Source: Bacteroidetes bacterium RIFCSPLOWO2_12_FULL_37_12
GTDB lineage: Bacteria; Bacteroidota; Bacteroidia; 2-12-FULL-37-12
NCBI GenBank assembly: GCA_001769655.1
Contig: MEPC01000002.1
Coordinates: 97,656-161,655 of the forward strand
DNA: 64,000 nt
Direction of reading: 5' to 3'
Shown here piece by piece: positions 18,458 through 27,144 of the stretch (positions within the stretch are counted from its first letter, which is position 1; the number at the start of each line of letters is the position of its first letter). Made by a program: the position numbers and the translations under genes. Under the pieces are notes generated by a model. The model worked only from the letters and a program-made list of their open reading frames with translations. It was not told where the DNA came from and searched no databases.

Positions 18458-18518
18458 TAATTTTTTTTTTCTTTGTCAATTTACGGTTAAACTGCGTGGG
18501 TACTGAACAATAACAATG
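18451..18518. repeat. Dispersed repeat, copy A (second copy at 45882)
   Basis: CAGTGGCTAA, a T-run, TCAATTTACGGTT, TGCGTGGGTACTGAAC and ACAAT occur in the same order here and at 45882-45946, about 27 kb away, over about 65 bases with a few substitutions. This copy overlaps the right arm of the inverted repeat and ends three bases before the stop codon of the next gene. Confidence 0.75.
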
Positions 18519-18521
18519 CAA

Positions 18522-19103
18522 TCAATAATCCTCTTCATCCGTAAACTCCCCGGTTCCAACATCTTCATCAGCATCATAGAGTGGATTTTCGCTAAATTCG
18601 TCTTCTAATCCATTATTATCTAAGAGTTCGGTTTCTTCCAGAATCTTAACCTTATCCTGGCTTTTATCGGATAATTTTAATTTACCTTGCCCATTGTTCC
18701 TTTTAGGCAATGTACCAATACTTTTTATAACCAATGGATATTTTATTTTATTTTCAGATTTATCTTTTATCATGAGAACTTCAAGCGAAAATTCCCACAT
18801 ATCCTGAAAATCAAAAACATAAATTAATTTCTGACCGGGTTGGTTTATAATGTCTGAAATTTTGGTCTTGCTCATCACCGGTATTTTTGTTTCATCATCG
18901 CTCATATCCAACAATGTTATTTCCTCTATTTTATTCCACTCTTCATCACAGGTATAAAAGGAAGCCAACTGCTTGCCTTTTAAACCATAACTAGTTAGCA
19001 ACAAGTTATGAAGTTGCTCAAAAGAGTTATCTGTTTTTATTTCTACTATCCGGATGATGTCCTTCTCATCAGAATATTTTATTTTAAATTGTATAACACT
19101 CAT
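18522..19103 (-). CDS. pRiA4b ORF-3-like protein
   Basis: This is a 193-residue cytoplasmic protein. The pattern QFKIKYSDEKDIIRIVEI, then SFEQLHNLLLTSYGL, and then LIYVFDFQDMWEFSLEVL around residues 95-112 resembles the plasmid pRiA4b ORF-3-like family (also named for the IS1096 passenger protein), whose hallmark is Y-x-Y-D-F-G-D-x-W-E. The biochemical function of that family is not established. The last 50 residues are very acidic and low in complexity, as is usual in Bacteroidota members. The gene stands alone between the dispersed repeat and the Nramp gene. The family link is a motif-level judgement. Confidence 0.7.
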   Translation of the reverse strand: MSVIQFKIKYSDEKDIIRIVEIKTDNSFEQLHNLLLTSYGLKGKQLASFYTCDEEWNKIEEITLLDMSDDETKIPVMSKTKISDIINQPGQKLIYVFDFQDMWEFSLEVLMIKDKSENKIKYPLVIKSIGTLPKRNNGQGKLKLSDKSQDKVKILEETELLDNNGLEDEFSENPLYDADEDVGTGEFTDEEDY

Positions 19104-19172
19104 ATAGTGGGGTTACTTATTTAAAAGTAAAATTACACAATTTTATTAAAACAAAAAAATTTATTTATTTTT

Positions 19173-21047
19173 TTACACAATTAAGACAGGGATGTTTACC
19201 CTATGCCTTACAATATTCACTGTTTCACCAAACAGTAAATCCTTGAGTCCTTTATGTCCATGTGCACCCAAAATTAACAAATCGGCAGAATAATCTTTTG
19301 TTAAATTGGGAATTACTTTTCTCGGGTTTCCATAACCCAGAGCGGAACTTGCCGCATATCCTTTTTCTTTAAGGTTTTTAACATACAAGTCGAGATGATT
19401 CTGGTCAGAGTCGGTTTCATAATCACGCACTTCAGAACCAAAGAACATAGCGCCTGCGGTTTCAACCACATGAATTAAAAGATATTCAGCTTCTTTACCT
19501 CCCTGTGAAATACCAAAATTAATTACCTTAGAATCAGAGGCAGAAAAATCCACTCCTAACGCAATCTTTTTGTATTTTTTTAACTCCAAATCCGGAAATT
19601 TTAATACGGGTCCGTGAGGCATAATCGTTTTTTCCAATTTTAATTTTTTAATAAATGGCTCTAAAGCAATGTATAACAGTAAAATACCCGTGCATGCAAC
19701 TAAAAAATATATAATCCAGACAATGATTGAATTTATTTCAGGATTTTGGTTCAAAGCATGCATTTCACCGATCACTAATTTTACATTCAAACTTACGATT
19801 ATTATTGCAGTAGTCCATGATAAAATTTTGATTGGTGAGCTAATGGCAAAAACACCCATTTTCAATTTATCACTTACAAAATGTATGAGAGGGATCACTG
19901 CGAAGCCGAGTTGCAAACTTAAAATTACCTGACTTAGAATTAACAGATTGCCTGTAGATTTTTCGCCGTAAAAATAAATTGTAAAAAAAGCAGGTAAAAT
20001 GGCAAAAATCCGTGTAATGATTCTGCGTAACCAGGGTTGAATCCGGAGATTCAAATATCCTTCCATTACAATCTGACCGGCAAGCGTGCCTGTTAAGGTA
20101 GAACTTTGGCCTGCCGCTATAAGAGCAATCGCAAAACAAAAGGGGGCAAGTGTGGATCCCAACAAAGGTGCAAGTAATTTGTGAGCATCCGAAATATCAA
20201 CCACTTCAAGATAGTTATTAGAATTAAAAACAGAAGCGGCTAAAATCAAAATAGCGGCATTTACAAAAAAGGCAAGATTCAACGCAATAGTTGTATCAAA
20301 AAAATTAAAACGAATGGCTTTGCGAATGCCGGGTTCCGTACGCTCAATTTCGCGTGTTTGAACCAATGATGAATGTAAATAAAGATTATGCGGCATAACA
20401 GTGGCGCCAATTATCCCGATAGCTATGTATAATGCTTCGTGGTTTGGCAGGGATGGAATAAAACCTTTTACTAAGGGTAAAATTTCAGGTTTAGCAATTA
20501 ACATTTCAATGAGAAATGCAATTCCTATCACTGCTATAAGTGCAAGTATAAATGCTTCTAATTTTCTGATTCCATAATTTTGCAATAGGAGAATAAGAAA
20601 TGTATCCAGTACCGTAATGGATACTCCAATCAAAAGTGGAAGCCCGAAAAGTAGTTGAAGTCCTATTGCCATTCCCAAAATTTCTGCAAGATCAGTGGCA
20701 ATAATTGCAATTTCTGCGAGTATATAAAGGAAGAAATTTATGAAAAAGGGATATTTTTCCTGCGATGCCTGAGCTAAATCTCTTCCTTGTACCAAACCCA
20801 ATCTGGCGCTTAAACTTTGAAGTAATAGCGCCATCAGGTTTGACATCAAGAGCACCCAAATCAATGTGTAACCAAACTTACTTCCACCTGCAATATCGGT
20901 TGCCCAATTGCCCGGGTCCATATAACCGACACTGACTAAGTAGGCGGGACCTAAAAAAGCCAAAAGTGTTCTCCAAAACCCTTTTTTGTTGGCTGTAGCT
21001 ACGGTAGAGTGAACTTCTTCAAGTGATTTTTTTTGCGTGTATTTCAT
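19173..21047 (-). CDS. Nramp-family divalent metal transporter fused to a UspA domain
   Basis: This 624-residue fusion has about 450 residues of Nramp transporter with 11 membrane helices, then a cytoplasmic universal-stress-protein domain (about residues 480-624). The metal-site motifs are intact: DPGN in the first helix (near residue 45) and MPHNLYLHSS in the sixth (near 220), which fits proton-coupled import of Mn(II) or Fe(II). The UspA part begins KKIALGVDFSASDSK and ends with the nucleotide-binding type motif GAHGHKGLKDLLFGETVN, so it may bind ATP and gate transport. The regulator gene at 21058 ends ten bases upstream of this start, so the two form an operon and manganese or iron homeostasis is the likely role. 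Confidence 0.92.
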   Translation of the reverse strand: MKYTQKKSLEEVHSTVATANKKGFWRTLLAFLGPAYLVSVGYMDPGNWATDIAGGSKFGYTLIWVLLMSNLMALLLQSLSARLGLVQGRDLAQASQEKYPFFINFFLYILAEIAIIATDLAEILGMAIGLQLLFGLPLLIGVSITVLDTFLILLLQNYGIRKLEAFILALIAVIGIAFLIEMLIAKPEILPLVKGFIPSLPNHEALYIAIGIIGATVMPHNLYLHSSLVQTREIERTEPGIRKAIRFNFFDTTIALNLAFFVNAAILILAASVFNSNNYLEVVDISDAHKLLAPLLGSTLAPFCFAIALIAAGQSSTLTGTLAGQIVMEGYLNLRIQPWLRRIITRIFAILPAFFTIYFYGEKSTGNLLILSQVILSLQLGFAVIPLIHFVSDKLKMGVFAISSPIKILSWTTAIIIVSLNVKLVIGEMHALNQNPEINSIIVWIIYFLVACTGILLLYIALEPFIKKLKLEKTIMPHGPVLKFPDLELKKYKKIALGVDFSASDSKVINFGISQGGKEAEYLLIHVVETAGAMFFGSEVRDYETDSDQNHLDLYVKNLKEKGYAASSALGYGNPRKVIPNLTKDYSADLLILGAHGHKGLKDLLFGETVNIVRHRVNIPVLIV

Positions 21048-21057
21048 TGTGAATAAT

Positions 21058-21708
21058 TCATTTTATTAACACATTCATGGCAACTTCTTTTGAGAGTGTA
21101 TGTTTTTTATTTTCAATCATAATGATAATAGAAAAATCAAACTGTTCCCGTTTCAGTAATTTTACAGTTACACCTGGTTTAATTTTTATTTTACTTAAGT
21201 ATTGAAGAAATTCAGGAGAATGGTTTTTCACACCCATTACAAACGCAGAATTTCCAGTTTTTAATTCATTCAACGTGATAAAACTACCCAGATGAAAATT
21301 ACCGTTTTCGCCGGGAATGGGGTCTCCGTGGGGGTCAAAACGGGGGTAATCTAAAAATTTATCAAGCCGGTTTATCAGAGAGGAAGATTGAATATGCTCC
21401 AACTGTTCTGCCACCTCATGCACCTGATCCCATGTAAATCCAAGTTTTTCGACCAGGAAATATTCCCAAAGCCGGTGTTTGCGGACAATGGTAAGGGCAA
21501 TTTTGTTTCCGGAAGAAGTTAGGGTGACACCCTGATATTTTTCATATTTAACTAAGTTCTTTTTAGCCAGTCGTTTCAACATCTCCGTTACCGAAGATGG
21601 TTTGGTTTTCATTTCATCCGCCAATTCATTCGTGGTGACCTCATTTTTCCCGAAACGGGAGATAAGGCATATTGCCTTCAGGTAGTTTTCCTCGGATAAG
21701 CTCTGCAT
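21058..21708 (-). CDS. DtxR/MntR-family metal-dependent transcriptional regulator
   Basis: This 216-residue regulator has an N-terminal winged helix (LSEENYLKAICLIS, then TTNELADEMKTKPSSVTEMLKRLAKKNLV), a dimerisation and metal-binding domain (HRLWEYFLVEKLGFTWDQVHEVAEQLEH, with ligand-type His and Glu residues, then DPHGDPIPG) and a C-terminal SH3/FeoA-like domain. That is the layout of full-length DtxR/IdeR proteins rather than short MntR. With Mn(II) or Fe(II) bound, such proteins repress uptake genes; here the immediate downstream target is the Nramp gene. An array with hairpin potential precedes the start codon, so no clear promoter could be picked. Confidence 0.92.
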   Translation of the reverse strand: MQSLSEENYLKAICLISRFGKNEVTTNELADEMKTKPSSVTEMLKRLAKKNLVKYEKYQGVTLTSSGNKIALTIVRKHRLWEYFLVEKLGFTWDQVHEVAEQLEHIQSSSLINRLDKFLDYPRFDPHGDPIPGENGNFHLGSFITLNELKTGNSAFVMGVKNHSPEFLQYLSKIKIKPGVTVKLLKREQFDFSIIIMIENKKHTLSKEVAMNVLIK

Positions 21709-21718
21709 GTGGGGAGAG

Positions 21719-21812
21719 GTATAGGGGTATAGGGGTATAGGGGCATATAGTTAAAGAAGTGTAAAACTTCAATATTTCCTTATACCCTATACCACTATAC
21801 CTTATACCCTTT
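21719..21812. repeat. 8-bp tandem array (TATAGGGG) in inverted halves
   Basis: The left half has TATAGGGG copies (21719-21750) and the right half TATACCCT-type copies (21778-21812), so the halves can pair across about 27 bases. It is the same unit family as the array at 3499, in a similar inverted layout. It occupies most of the 136-base spacer upstream of the DtxR-type regulator. Confidence 0.8.
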
Positions 21813-21844
21813 TAATTTCACAAAGGTATAAAATTTTATTTAGT

Positions 21845-22978
21845 TTAACCTAAAAAATTTAATAATTTATTTTCTTCAGTATTCCATAATGATTCCTTAA
21901 CAGGACCATTGGGGTAAAATTCCTTGAAAAGCATATCCACTATTGAGTTAACTGACTCTGTTTTGAATGGAACACTAAACCCTGCCTGGTATGTTGAAAC
22001 CATTAACTCCCATTGAGGGTTTTGATTAATGATTATGGGTAAACCACAAGATAAATATTCATAAAGTTTGGAGGGAATTTTATGTTGAATGTGCGGGAAT
22101 GGTTGATAGTCAATTATCCCAAAGTCAGCATTAAGTATAGCGGAGAGTATTTTGTCATGCTGAACAAACTGTTTTGATCCCAGAAATCTGATATAGGACA
22201 CATTCATTAGTTGGTCCTGCAATTTTTCAAAAATTGACTCTCGGGTAACTGAACCAACAATATCCAAAGAAAGTTGAGGGTAGAGTGCATGGATTTTTTT
22301 TGTAATCTCTATTGCGGAAAAAATACCGGTGTCCTCGTCTAACGTTCCTGTAAATAAAAATTTAACCGAGTCACCATAATTTTTTTTCTTTGGAAAGTGT
22401 TGTCGTGTAATTTTTTCTTTCAACCCATTTTCCAGCCACATCTTATTTTCAAGGACTATCCATTTTTTGTTTTTTATAAATGGAAGTTCATGTTGGTAAG
22501 ATTTTTCTGCAAGGAAAAAGCCATCGAACATTTTTGAATATATCCATTCATTTAAACGTAAAGTACAAGCTAAAATATAGTTAAGAACCGGCGGGTACCA
22601 GGTAGCGTGGATTATATTTTCAAAATAATTTTCCTGTATATCATAATATACTTTTACTTTTCTGAATAATTTATAAAAGAAAAATATTTTTAATAATTCG
22701 GGAGTAGAAATAATGATTATTTCAGGGTTTAGCCGTATTGTTAAAAGTAAAACACTTACAGGCGCAAATAATCTTTTTAAGTTTAACCGTTTGAAATTAA
22801 ATATGGGATGAAAGATAATTGGATTTGATGTGTTTGAATGTAAGCAGGAGAGGTTCTGACCTGCGAGATGGACTTCGTAGCCGGCAGTCAGAAGTGTCTT
22901 ACCAAAGTGCTCATACATTCTGGGTTCGTCAGCGGGTTTGAGGAGAGAGATGAGAAGGATTTTTTTTGAAGGAGGCAT
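21845..22978 (-). CDS. GT-B glycosyltransferase (GT4-like)
   Basis: This 377-residue cytoplasmic glycosyltransferase has an N-domain beginning KKILLISLLKPADEPRMYEHFGKTL, a C-domain with LFTGTLDEDTGIFSAIEI, and a donor-site region ending SKLYEYLSCGLPIIIN, where the acidic residue before the SCGLP turn matches the GT4 pattern. Sequences starting this way are usually encoded with capsule, LPS or exopolysaccharide genes, but there are none here. The acceptor and sugar are unknown. It follows the symporter gene by 46 bases on the same strand. Confidence 0.8.
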   Translation of the reverse strand: MPPSKKILLISLLKPADEPRMYEHFGKTLLTAGYEVHLAGQNLSCLHSNTSNPIIFHPIFNFKRLNLKRLFAPVSVLLLTIRLNPEIIIISTPELLKIFFFYKLFRKVKVYYDIQENYFENIIHATWYPPVLNYILACTLRLNEWIYSKMFDGFFLAEKSYQHELPFIKNKKWIVLENKMWLENGLKEKITRQHFPKKKNYGDSVKFLFTGTLDEDTGIFSAIEITKKIHALYPQLSLDIVGSVTRESIFEKLQDQLMNVSYIRFLGSKQFVQHDKILSAILNADFGIIDYQPFPHIQHKIPSKLYEYLSCGLPIIINQNPQWELMVSTYQAGFSVPFKTESVNSIVDMLFKEFYPNGPVKESLWNTEENKLLNFLG

Positions 22979-23024
22979 GAAAAATTTGAAATTAGTTTTG
23001 GAATTGAAAATAATGACATATTTC

Positions 23025-24833
23025 TTAACAGAAATCTTTGAAACTATCTTTTTTGAATTCCTCCGCCTTCTTCATAAATATATAAAGCAATAAGCCCGAA
23101 ACTATTCCGGAAACAGACCATTGCCATACTCCATTCCATTCGTGCAAGATGAGTTTACCTGTAAAGAATAATATGGAATAAGCAAATAATACCGAAGTAA
23201 TCCAACATCCTGTCATCCATACTAATGTGTATTTAGTTTGATTTGTAATGCTGACACTACCATAATTTTCGCTCACAAATTTTCTCACAGGTTCCCAAAA
23301 ACCATGAGGTTTAATTTTTAAATAAAAAGCTGATAAATGTTCTTTCTTCACGGGGGATGAAATATAAGTTGCAAAAATCCATGCAATCGTAGTAATTCCT
23401 ACCGTAAAAAAATATCCTTCTGGAAATTCCAGATGTAAAATATATTTTCCGGAGAAGTAAGCAAAAAAAGGAACCACCAGAGCCGTAATTTCACTCCAGG
23501 CATTTATTCTCCACCAGTACCATCTCAAAATTAATACTAATCCTAAACCGGCTCCACATTCAATAAGAAATTTCCATACATCGGTAATTGAATTTATATT
23601 CCATGTCACTACGATTGAAATCAACATCAGGAAAACTGTAATACTACGGGAGACAGAAATTATTTTTTTTGAGTCACTTGTTTTGTTAATAAACCGGAGG
23701 TATAAATCATTTACAAGATAACTTGCTCCCCAGTTGAGTTGAGTGGAGATGGTGCTCATATAAGCCGCAAGAAAAGCCGCCAGCAAAAGTCCTTTTAGTC
23801 CCGATGGTAAAAATTCTTTCATGGTCATAATGAACCCAAGCTTCTTATCTGCTTCACCTAATTCCGGATATAAAACTAAGGTGCATAATCCTACCATTAT
23901 CCAAGGCCAGGGTCTAATGCAATAATGAGCAATCTGAAAAAAAAGAGAGGAAATAAAAGAATGTCTTTCATTTTTTGTGCTTAACATCCGTTGCACAATA
24001 TAGCCGCCGCCTCCCGGCTCTGCTCCCGGATACCAGCTCGCCCACCATTGAATTCCGATAAATGCCAGAAAAGAACCTAACCCTATGCCGAGTGAATTGA
24101 ACAGACCATTTTCATTAGTGACACTGTTGGAAGTAATGGTTGGAAAAAAATTTAAAGATGCAGATGGAAGTTTCTGTTTCAATCCTTCTATCCCACCAAT
24201 TTTATCTGAATTGACAACGATAATTGCAAGTACGATGCAACCGGTCATGGCAAGAATAAATTGAATGACATCGGTAATGGCTACTCCCATTAATCCCGAA
24301 AGAGAAGAATATATGACAACAAACACCATAATAAAAACAGTGTATAGCAAAGCTGTTTGAAAACTCAAATCAAAGAATACCTGAAGAATGGAAACCATTG
24401 CAATATTTACCCAACCTATTACCAATGCATTGATAAATAAACCCAGATAAACCGCTCTGAATCCTCGTAAAAAAGCGGCTGGTTTTCCAGTGTAGCGCAA
24501 TTCAATTAATTCAAGTTCAGTGACTACTCCGGCTCTTCGCCAATATCTTGCAAAAAAAAATGTAGTTAACATACCTCCCAAAAGCATGTTCCACCAAAGC
24601 CAGTTGCCTGATATTCCATTTTTAGCCACTAATTCTGTGACAGCAAGCGGGGTGTCGGCGGCAAAAGTAGTTGCAACCATAGATGTTCCGGCTATCCACC
24701 AGGGAAGATTTCTTCCGCCAAGGAAATAATCGCTTAAGGATTTGCTTGCTTGTTTGGTATATAATAGTCCAATGCCAAGTGATAAGATGAGAAAGGAAAT
24801 AATGATTAACCAATCGAGAAATGAAATTGTCAT
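23025..24833 (-). CDS. Sodium:solute symporter family protein
   Basis: This 602-residue integral membrane protein has about 14 predicted helices. It carries family traits of sodium:solute symporters: FLGGRNLPWWIAGTSMVATTFAADTP in the first helices, RYWRRAGVVTELELIELRY, and GLLLAAFLAAYMSTISTQLNWGASYLVNDLY, where Ser/Thr residues form the sodium site. The long C-terminal extension with extra helices is common in Bacteroidota SSS proteins related to sugar or unknown-substrate transporters. The substrate cannot be fixed from sequence, and no catabolic genes adjoin it. It is divergent from the HMA gene. Confidence 0.88.
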   Translation of the reverse strand: MTISFLDWLIIISFLILSLGIGLLYTKQASKSLSDYFLGGRNLPWWIAGTSMVATTFAADTPLAVTELVAKNGISGNWLWWNMLLGGMLTTFFFARYWRRAGVVTELELIELRYTGKPAAFLRGFRAVYLGLFINALVIGWVNIAMVSILQVFFDLSFQTALLYTVFIMVFVVIYSSLSGLMGVAITDVIQFILAMTGCIVLAIIVVNSDKIGGIEGLKQKLPSASLNFFPTITSNSVTNENGLFNSLGIGLGSFLAFIGIQWWASWYPGAEPGGGGYIVQRMLSTKNERHSFISSLFFQIAHYCIRPWPWIMVGLCTLVLYPELGEADKKLGFIMTMKEFLPSGLKGLLLAAFLAAYMSTISTQLNWGASYLVNDLYLRFINKTSDSKKIISVSRSITVFLMLISIVVTWNINSITDVWKFLIECGAGLGLVLILRWYWWRINAWSEITALVVPFFAYFSGKYILHLEFPEGYFFTVGITTIAWIFATYISSPVKKEHLSAFYLKIKPHGFWEPVRKFVSENYGSVSITNQTKYTLVWMTGCWITSVLFAYSILFFTGKLILHEWNGVWQWSVSGIVSGLLLYIFMKKAEEFKKDSFKDFC

Positions 24834-24955
24834 AAAATTGTTGTATTATTGTTTCATGGTTATATTGTTACATGGTTGCATTATACACGGAAATATTGAT
24901 TCTCAGTCAACAATGAAGCAATGAAACAATGAAGCAATAAAAAAACAGATAAATA
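24834..24955. repeat. Inverted 8-bp arrays (GTTTCATG / GAAGCAAT) in a divergent spacer
   Basis: ATTGTTTCATGG-type units at 24845-24880 and their reverse complement type CAATGAAGCAATGAAAC at 24909-24940 face each other. The spacer separates the symporter and HMA genes and holds no confident promoter; TATTGATTC near 24893 is only a partial match. Confidence 0.65.
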
Positions 24956-25189
24956 ATGAAAAATTTAAAATTTGATACAAATATACACTGTGAAAGTTGT
25001 GAATCAAAGGTTCGCAGTGTTTTAGAGCAAAAAAAAGGCATTATAAATCTTCATTTTGATTTGAATAGTGCAAAAAAAATTTTAAAAGTAGAATGTGAGG
25101 ATTATATTAATGCTGAGGATATTGTCCTCTATGTGAAATCAGCAGGATATGAGGCAAAAGCTATTGAGAAATTTCTGGGAATTTTTTAG
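24956..25189 (+). CDS. Small heavy-metal-associated (HMA) domain protein
   Basis: This 77-residue protein is a single HMA (ferredoxin-like) domain. Cys12 and Cys15 sit in NIHCESCESKVRSVL, the metal-binding loop and first helix. GIINLHFDLNSAKKILKVE and the final SAGYEAKAI match the second half of the fold. Such proteins carry Cu(I) or other soft metals in the cytoplasm. The usual M-x-C-x-x-C is replaced by I-H-C-x-x-C, which happens in some Bacteroidota members. No copper ATPase adjoins it. The rRNA methyltransferase follows after 30 bases, which may only reflect compact gene packing. Confidence 0.85.
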   Translation: MKNLKFDTNIHCESCESKVRSVLEQKKGIINLHFDLNSAKKILKVECEDYINAEDIVLYVKSAGYEAKAIEKFLGIF

Positions 25190-25219
25190 AGATGCATAAT
25201 ACCCAATACCCAACGCCCA

Positions 25220-26413
25220 ATGACAAATTCCCAATGCCCGGCAATTCATCTAAAAAAAGACCGGGAATATTCCATCAAAAACTTTCATCCGTGGATATTC
25301 TCTGGCGCCATTGATAAAATGGAAGGCAATTTACAGGAGGGTGAACAGGTTGCAGTGTATGATAATGGGAATAATTTCCTTGGGGTTGGTCATTATTATT
25401 CCGGAAGCATTGCTATCAGGATATTTTCATTTGCCAAGGAAACTATCAATGAAAATTTCTGGGAAAGGAAAATAAATAAAGCGCTTGAGTTAAGAAAAAA
25501 TTTAGGATTTGTAAATAAATCTGAAAATACTGCATTTCGCCTGGTTCACGGTGAAGGGGATGGATTTCCAGGATTGGTGATAGACATCTATAATCAGACG
25601 GCAGTAATTCAACCCCATACTTCGGGATTCTTAAAAATGGCGGATTTATTAGCAGAAATTTTAAAAAAAAATAAAGAGTTGAAACTCGAATCAATTTACC
25701 TTAAAAATAATAAGACGGTTACACAGGAAACAGAAATTAATTCTGGAAAATTTCTTTTTGGAAAACAAACTGAATTAATCATCAGGGAAGATAATCTTTT
25801 GTTTGAGGTGAATATTGAATCGGGGCAGAAAACCGGTTTCTATCTTGACCAGAGGATTAACCGTAAAATTTTTGGAGATTATATTCGCGATAAAAAGGTT
25901 TTGAATGTATTTTCATATACCGGTGGTTTCTCGGTTTATGCCAGTAGGGGAGGTGCTTCGATAATTCATTCTGTAGATAGTTCAAAATCATCGTTGGAAG
26001 GGATTAAAAAAAACTTTGAATTAAATAAAATAGGATGGAACGAGAATGAAATAATACAGCAAGACGGGTTTGATTTTTTGAAAAACATGGAAAGGGATTT
26101 TTATGATGCCATTGTATTGGATCCACCTTCATTTGCAAAAAAACTGAGTGCCACTGCAAAAGCATTAGCCGGTTATCAGACCATTAATTCATTGGCAATG
26201 AAAAAAATAAAACAGGGCGGTCTTTTGTTTACTTTTTCCTGCTCACAGGCAGTTGACACTTTTAGTTTCAGAAAAATGTTAATGAAATCAGCAATTTCGT
26301 CAGGTAGAGAGGTTAAATTTATCATGCAATTTTCACAGTCCCCTGACCATCCTGTTTCTGCTTTTCATCCGGAAGGGGAATATCTGAAGGGTTTTTTGCT
26401 GTGGGTAGGGTAG
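25220..26413 (+). CDS. rlmI: 23S rRNA (cytosine-C5) methyltransferase, RlmI family
   Basis: This 397-residue enzyme most likely methylates a cytosine of 23S rRNA with S-adenosylmethionine. An N-terminal PUA domain (AIHLKKDREYSIKNFHPWIFSGAID) is followed by a central domain and a Rossmann methyltransferase domain: KTGFYLDQR, VLNVFSYTGGFSVYA (SAM loop), VLDPPSFAKK (motif IV) and TFSCSQ. The domain order is that of RlmI (YccW). The first seven residues lie in a short CCCAATA-type repeat that runs across the start codon (25195-25240), so the exact N-terminus has been shaped by the repeat. The ATG at 25220 is the first that precedes the PUA domain. Confidence 0.9.
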   Translation: MTNSQCPAIHLKKDREYSIKNFHPWIFSGAIDKMEGNLQEGEQVAVYDNGNNFLGVGHYYSGSIAIRIFSFAKETINENFWERKINKALELRKNLGFVNKSENTAFRLVHGEGDGFPGLVIDIYNQTAVIQPHTSGFLKMADLLAEILKKNKELKLESIYLKNNKTVTQETEINSGKFLFGKQTELIIREDNLLFEVNIESGQKTGFYLDQRINRKIFGDYIRDKKVLNVFSYTGGFSVYASRGGASIIHSVDSSKSSLEGIKKNFELNKIGWNENEIIQQDGFDFLKNMERDFYDAIVLDPPSFAKKLSATAKALAGYQTINSLAMKKIKQGGLLFTFSCSQAVDTFSFRKMLMKSAISSGREVKFIMQFSQSPDHPVSAFHPEGEYLKGFLLWVG

Positions 26414-26444
26414 CTTGTTTGGTTTATCATGATAATAAAAATTA

Positions 26445-26452
26445 TATATTTG
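26445..26452 (+). promoter_or_regulatory. -7 box (TATATTTG) deciding the start of the outer-membrane protein gene
   Basis: TATATTTG predicts transcription from about 26458-26460. The upstream ATG at 26457 would then lie at or before the transcript start, which favours the second ATG at 26493. A TTTG lies upstream at 26418-26421, at slightly long spacing. Confidence 0.5.
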
Positions 26453-26492
26453 CATTATGTTTACAAGAAGTAACTTCATAACTTATAAAACC

Positions 26493-27140
26493 ATGACAAA
26501 CAAAATCCAAAAATCTGCAATTATAATTGTACTCTTCGCACTTTCATGTTCGTTTGCACAAAGCCAAACGTATCGCAAAGGCGCCAACATCATTTCGTTG
26601 GGGAGCGGATTAGCTGTTTACTCTCTTAAACTTGCTTCCAATGACTCCTCTACTACAGCGGCATCTTTTAGCTTTCCACTAACTTATGAATATGCATTTG
26701 CAGATAAGTTTGGTGTCGGATTTGTTGTTCAGAGAAACAATTTCATTACAGGAGACGATTCCGCCGCAAAATCTACCACCGCCGGAGGATGGACGTTTGG
26801 ACTTCAATCTACTTTTTATTTTTTACGGCGCGAAAAAGTGGATCTGCACACTGGCATTATGCTGGGTGGTAATACTTTTAATATTTCCGGAACGGATAGT
26901 AATAAAGTATCCCGGAATATTTCATATAGTGGTTTTGCATTTAAAATTCTTGGACTGTGTCAGATTTATTTTTCAGATAAATTCGGCATGTACACCGGAA
27001 TTAATATAACGAATAATGCACTCTCGTTGAATGAGTTTTTACAAGATGGCGTAAAACAGGAAATTAAGGACGATGACGATTGGAAAGAAATCAACCTCTC
27101 AGGAGTTGAATTGATGTTGGGATTGGTGGTGAAGTTTTAA
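26493..27140 (+). CDS. Outer-membrane beta-barrel protein (OmpA/porin-like fold)
   Basis: This is a protein of about 215 residues with a signal peptide (IIIVLFALSCSFAQSQ) and alternating hydrophobic beta-strands (GVGFVVQRNNFI, GWTFGLQSTFYFL, LHTGIMLGGNTFNI), ending in VELMLGLVVKF, the terminal aromatic strand of an eight- to ten-stranded outer-membrane barrel. An in-frame ATG exists at 26457, but the -7 box at 26445 and the signal peptide both favour 26493. Its function is unknown. It is convergent with the PorP/OmpA gene, with four bases between the stop codons. Confidence 0.8.
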   Translation: MTNKIQKSAIIIVLFALSCSFAQSQTYRKGANIISLGSGLAVYSLKLASNDSSTTAASFSFPLTYEYAFADKFGVGFVVQRNNFITGDDSAAKSTTAGGWTFGLQSTFYFLRREKVDLHTGIMLGGNTFNISGTDSNKVSRNISYSGFAFKILGLCQIYFSDKFGMYTGINITNNALSLNEFLQDGVKQEIKDDDDWKEINLSGVELMLGLVVKF

Positions 27141-27144
27141 TTTC

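Noticed and set aside
18522..19103. Transposon remnant because the pRiA4b/IS1096 family name implies mobility
   Set aside because: No transposase or terminal repeats flank the gene; the family is widespread in chromosomes.
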